DNA from: Actinomycetota bacterium
Lineage (GTDB): Bacteria > Actinomycetota > CADDZG01 > WHSQ01
NCBI GenBank assembly: GCA_009379915.1
Contig: WHSV01000008.1
Span: forward strand, 1-64,000
Reading direction: 5' to 3'
DNA: 64,000 nt
Shown here: in pieces, positions 60,843 through 64,000 of the stretch
How the letters are laid out: each line of letters opens with the position of its first letter
How positions within the stretch are numbered: the stretch's first letter is position 1
Made by a program: the position numbers and the translations under genes
The notes under the pieces: model-generated
The model's input: the letters and a program-made list of their open reading frames with translations, nothing else
What the model was told of the DNA's origin: nothing
Databases searched by the model: none

Positions 60843-63443
60843 GTGACCTCGCTGGTGAGGCTGCTGCGATGGCCGTCGCTTGCCTGCGCGGTGTTCGTGT
60901 CGGCCGCGATTCTCGTGTGTGCCACCGCCGTCGCCCCCCTGTTTCTCGCCGGTGCAGGTTCGGCGATCTTCGAGGAGTACGCCGTCGGCCAGGGGGCCGA
61001 CGGCGCCGTCACGATCGCGAACGACGGCACCTTTTCTGCCGACGTGGCGAATTACCGTGAGCGGCTGGTGGTCGAGTCGGCGCCCGACCAACTCGGCGAG
61101 CCGAGACGCACGATGATCGGCGCCGAGTCGTTCATGCAGGGTCGGGGCGGGGGATACGCAGCACGGCCGATCTTCCGCAGCGACGCCCTCGACCAAGTCG
61201 AGCGGCTCACCGAAGGTCCCGGCCATGGCGTGTGGATCTCGAGCTTCCTCGCCGAGCGCATGGACGCGGGGCCGGGTGACACCGTGGAGCTGGGCAGCAA
61301 CCCAAGTGTGGAAATCGAGGTTGCGGGTGTGTTCCGCGACCTTCTCGAGCTGCCCAGGAGCGATTTCTGGTCGCCTCTCGACAACCTGATCTACCAGAGG
61401 CCGACCGAACAACTGCGGCCACCGGACCCCCTGATCGTCGACCGCGCAACCTTCTTCGACATCGAAAATTCGCTCGGTGACTTCAGGGGTGAGTCTCGTT
61501 GGGAGTTCCCGGTCGACGCCGGCAACATGACCCTCAGCGAAGCGACGGAGGCCGCGGCGGCTACGTCTCGTTGGGCAGCGATTCTGCGTGACCCGACCAC
61601 GGAACCTGGGACCGCGATGCTGACGGCCAATTTCGTCTCGCTTCTGGCCGGATGGGCCGAGCTCGCCGAGGGGGCCGTGACTGCGATATCGGGTCCCGTC
61701 GACATGCTCTCGTTCGGCGGCCAGGCCGTGGCCCTGCTTGTCATCGCAGGATCCGGCTTCTTCATCGTGGGTCGGAGAAGGACGGAGTACATGCTGCTTC
61801 ATGCACGCGGAATCAGCCCTCTGCGACTCGGTTTCGGCGCAGCGGTCGAGGGCTTGCTTCCCGTGGCCGCGGGTGCGGCGCTGGGGGGTGCCGTCGCCTG
61901 GCTGTGGCTCGAAGCGGCAGGACCAGATGGTCTGTTCGGTCGCGCGGTGGCGCTCGAGGCAGCGCGAGCCGGAGCCGTCGTGGCGGGCGCGTCCCTTGTG
62001 CTGCTGGGAGCGAGCGTCGCGCTCGCGGTGCGGGCACAGGCACACGAGGGCTTCGGTCGCGTCGGCCGGTCGGCGGCGCGAGTTCCGTGGGAGTTGCTGA
62101 TTCTGGTTCTGGCCGCGGCGTCCCTCTACGAGCTTCTGACGCGTGGCGTGACTCCGGTCGAAGGCACGGAAGACGCCGTTCCGCGCATGGATCGCCTGGT
62201 CATCCTGTTCCCCATCCTGTTCCTGACCGGGGCCGCGGGCCTGGCTTCCCGCACTCTGAGGCGCGGACTCCCGCGCCTGCGCGCGGCGGGCGGAGGATGG
62301 CCGCCGGCTCTCTACGTCGCAACGAGAAGACTTGCATCCACGGGCCGGTCGGCCGCGGCCCTCGTCACTGCGGCAACCGTTGCGATCGGGATGTTCGCAT
62401 ACTCCGCCATCATCTCGTCGTCCGCGGAGGCAACCGCCTCGCAGCACTCGCTGCTTAGAGTGGGGAGCCGCGTGTCGGCGAGTATCAGCGCCCCTCCTCG
62501 GGTCCTTGATTCTGCCGACTTCGCCAACACGCCGGTGATTCGCTACGCGGGGGCCAGGCTCGGCACCGACGCAACGAACGCGATCGACGTCATAGCCGTC
62601 GACCCCGCGACATTCGACGAGGCGGCGTACTGGGACTCTCGGTTCTCCGACGTTTCGCTCGAGGAGTTGCTGACTCGTATCGACGGCGACACCGGCGAGG
62701 ACGTCCCGGCAGTCGTTGTGGGATCGGCACCGGACGCAACGCTGCTGCAGATCTCGAGCTACGACGTCCCGATCGAGGTCGTGGGACGAGCCGAGACCTT
62801 TCCAGGGGTGCTCGAAGGGCGGCCGCTCATCGTGGTCGCTCGCGAACCATTGACTCAAGCACTGGCGGCGAACGACGCGTCGCTTCGCATCGGAGAAGGG
62901 GACTTCCAAGTCTGGGGCAACAGCACTCCGTCCGAGATGAAAACGGCACTCACCACGGCCGGCGAGTCGGTTCACACGCTTCTGAGCGCGGCCGAGTTGC
63001 GAGACACGCCACCATTCCTGGCTTTGACTTGGACCTTTGACCTGCTGGAGGCCCTGGGCGTGCTCATCGGACTGGTAGCGCTCGTCGGCATGTTCCTCTA
63101 CCTGCAAACGCGCCAGCGCGAGCAACAAGTCTCTTACGCGCTCGGTGCCAGAATGGGCCTCGAGCGGAGTTCCCACCGGCTTTCGATCGGGATCGAGATG
63201 ACGGGAATGCTCGGCGCATCCGTGTTGCTCGGACTGGTGCTGGCAATCATCGTGACCGTCCCGACGCACGATCACATCCAGGTGTTCTCCGATTCGGGTT
63301 CCGTTCCCCTGGTGCAGATCCCCACGCCCGCCCTGGCGCTCGCCGCGGCCGTCGTGCTCGCCGCCGCGTGGGTGGGTGCGTGGTTCGTGCAGCGAGAAGC
63401 CGACCGAACCGACGTAGCGCAGGTGATGCGGCTTGCACGCTGA
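60843..63443 (+). CDS. FtsX-type ABC transporter permease
   Basis: 866 aa, GTG start. One N-terminal helix (FVSAAILVCATAVAPLFLAG), a large extracytoplasmic region, a central block of helices with an FtsX-like core (LLVIAGSGFFIVGRRRTEYM, LLHARGISPLRLGFGAAVEG), then a second external domain (residues 500-715) and a C-terminal FtsX block (ALGVLIGLVALVGMFLYLQT, SYALGARMGLERSSHRL, GMLGASVLLGLVLAIIVTVP). This MacB/LolE-like layout transmits ATP hydrolysis to extracytoplasmic work rather than moving solutes through a pore. Overlaps the ATPase gene. Confidence 0.88.
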   Translation: MTSLVRLLRWPSLACAVFVSAAILVCATAVAPLFLAGAGSAIFEEYAVGQGADGAVTIANDGTFSADVANYRERLVVESAPDQLGEPRRTMIGAESFMQGRGGGYAARPIFRSDALDQVERLTEGPGHGVWISSFLAERMDAGPGDTVELGSNPSVEIEVAGVFRDLLELPRSDFWSPLDNLIYQRPTEQLRPPDPLIVDRATFFDIENSLGDFRGESRWEFPVDAGNMTLSEATEAAAATSRWAAILRDPTTEPGTAMLTANFVSLLAGWAELAEGAVTAISGPVDMLSFGGQAVALLVIAGSGFFIVGRRRTEYMLLHARGISPLRLGFGAAVEGLLPVAAGAALGGAVAWLWLEAAGPDGLFGRAVALEAARAGAVVAGASLVLLGASVALAVRAQAHEGFGRVGRSAARVPWELLILVLAAASLYELLTRGVTPVEGTEDAVPRMDRLVILFPILFLTGAAGLASRTLRRGLPRLRAAGGGWPPALYVATRRLASTGRSAAALVTAATVAIGMFAYSAIISSSAEATASQHSLLRVGSRVSASISAPPRVLDSADFANTPVIRYAGARLGTDATNAIDVIAVDPATFDEAAYWDSRFSDVSLEELLTRIDGDTGEDVPAVVVGSAPDATLLQISSYDVPIEVVGRAETFPGVLEGRPLIVVAREPLTQALAANDASLRIGEGDFQVWGNSTPSEMKTALTTAGESVHTLLSAAELRDTPPFLALTWTFDLLEALGVLIGLVALVGMFLYLQTRQREQQVSYALGARMGLERSSHRLSIGIEMTGMLGASVLLGLVLAIIVTVPTHDHIQVFSDSGSVPLVQIPTPALALAAAVVLAAAWVGAWFVQREADRTDVAQVMRLAR

Positions 63444-64000
63444 GCGAAGTCAGGAAGCCGCCTCCTGCAACGGCCTCGTGAAGATCTACTGGACCGCGAG
63501 CGGCGAGGTCCACGCGCTCAAGGGCATCGACGCGGTTTTCCCGAGCCGCTCTGTGACTGCGGTCGTCGGGCCTTCGGGAAGCGGAAAGTCTTCGCTGCTT
63601 CGAATTCTCGCGGGACTCGATCTCGCCACCGCGGGCGCGGTCACGATCGGCGGCACCAACGTCGCGGGCGCCAAGGCGCGCGCGCTGAGAAAAGTTCGTC
63701 GCAGGTTCACCGGATACGTTTTCCAGCGTCCCTCCGACAACCTGATCCCTTACCTCACCGTCGAAGGCCACATGAGACAGGCTGCTCGCCTTCGAAGGAC
63801 GAAGCTCGACTCGAACTCCTTGCTCGAGCAACTCGGGCTCCAAGGACGCGCTCGGCACAAGCCCGATCAGCTCTCGGGCGGCGAGCAGCAGAGGCTTGCG
63901 TTCGCGCAGGCCGTCGTCGGGAACCCGTACATGGTGGTGGCCGACGAGCCGACCTCGGAGCTCGACAGCAGGTCGGCGGCGGCCCTGCTCGAAACCGTGT
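63433..64000 (+). CDS. ABC transporter ATPase (partial, runs off the window)
   Basis: TTG start at 63433 with AGGTGA 9 nt upstream, overlapping the permease stop by 11 nt; the only later in-frame candidate (GTG 63478) has no ribosome site. 189 codons visible: GLVKIYWTASGEVHALKGID, Walker A VGPSGSGKSSLLRILAGLD, Q-loop YVFQRPSDNLIPYLTVEG, signature DQLSGGEQQRLAFAQAVVGN, Walker B MVVADEPTSELDS. LolD/MacB-type subfamily, matching the FtsX permease. Truncated at position 64000 before the H-loop. Confidence 0.93.
   Translation, partial: MHAERSQEAASCNGLVKIYWTASGEVHALKGIDAVFPSRSVTAVVGPSGSGKSSLLRILAGLDLATAGAVTIGGTNVAGAKARALRKVRRRFTGYVFQRPSDNLIPYLTVEGHMRQAARLRRTKLDSNSLLEQLGLQGRARHKPDQLSGGEQQRLAFAQAVVGNPYMVVADEPTSELDSRSAAALLETV

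Noticed and set aside
60609-63275. 888-aa minus-strand open frame, longest in the window
   Set aside because: Antisense to the lipoprotein end, repeats and FtsX permease; basic, low-information sequence, no family resemblance, and the plus-strand gene has membrane helices and fits the operon.

Overview
The window is a GC-rich chromosomal contig with short intergenic gaps, many start/stop overlaps of 1-11 nt, frequent GTG/TTG starts and mostly clear AGGAGG-type ribosome sites. Family content (AlkZ-like winged-helix protein, DUF664/DinB, stand-alone LigD-type polymerase, MMPL exporter, malonyl-CoA synthetase, replication-relaxation protein, galU-moeA neighbourhood) points to an Actinomycetota member, probably uncultured; I cannot place it to genus. 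All products below are inferred from reading the translations by eye; no database search was run.

0-8.7 kb is an accessory island. It begins in a tRNA-Arg(CCU) gene whose antisense strand supplies the last codons of a large serine recombinase, followed by a small coupled ORF and a replication-relaxation protein. After about 0.9 kb without convincing genes comes a five-gene, lower-GC, minus-strand module: a HARE-HTH-like winged-helix protein, a GHKL/MORC-like ATPase carrying two Ig-like (BIG2-type) domains, a second winged-helix protein, a short protein with a frameshift, and an unknown 181-aa protein. The module is bracketed by a 29-bp imperfect direct repeat (25/29 identical) at 4019-4047 and 8678-8706, and its first gene is preceded by a perfect 8+8 bp dyad. 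This is the best candidate for an undescribed (possibly anti-phage) system.

8.9-16 kb: an ECF sigma factor with a membrane-anchored PD40 propeller partner; an amidohydrolase + DUF59 pair divergent from an IclR regulator; a decayed alcohol dehydrogenase abutting a decayed ECF41-like sigma factor; and matB. I read amidohydrolase-DUF59-IclR-broken ADH as a possible relic of a propane/short-chain-alkane monooxygenase cluster that has lost its oxygenase.

16-35 kb: a coiled-coil M15 peptidase, a BNR-propeller/MoaD pair, a ketopantoate reductase-like gene with an EamA transporter, a small membrane protein behind a TACCC-N5-GGGTA dyad, a LigD-type primase-polymerase, a quinone oxidoreductase whose expected ATG reads ACG, a leaderless-looking ArsR-SRPBCC operon, a frameshifted ScyD-like secreted protein, an SGNH lipoprotein, an unrecognised 502-aa membrane protein, an MMPL exporter divergent from TetR with an operator-like dyad, and an AlkZ-like protein.

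35-54 kb: an AraC-VOC-UvrA2 cassette, a 51-aa zinc-ribbon gene, DinB, fumC, an ECF sigma/anti-sigma pair, a four-gene operon (CoA-disulfide reductase-like, inositol phosphatase, O-methyltransferase, rhodanese), an ABC exporter, an SDR, a PAS sensor without an output domain, uppP, mtnP and an FmdB-type zinc ribbon.

54-64 kb: a Cache-HAMP-GAF-GGDEF cyclase; galU-moeA-moaC (UDP-glucose and molybdenum cofactor); two small conserved proteins; and a lipoprotein propeller / FtsX-type permease / ATPase export system interrupted by a 3 x 30 bp tandem repeat and running off the end. No CRISPR array, rRNA or recognisable insertion sequence was seen.
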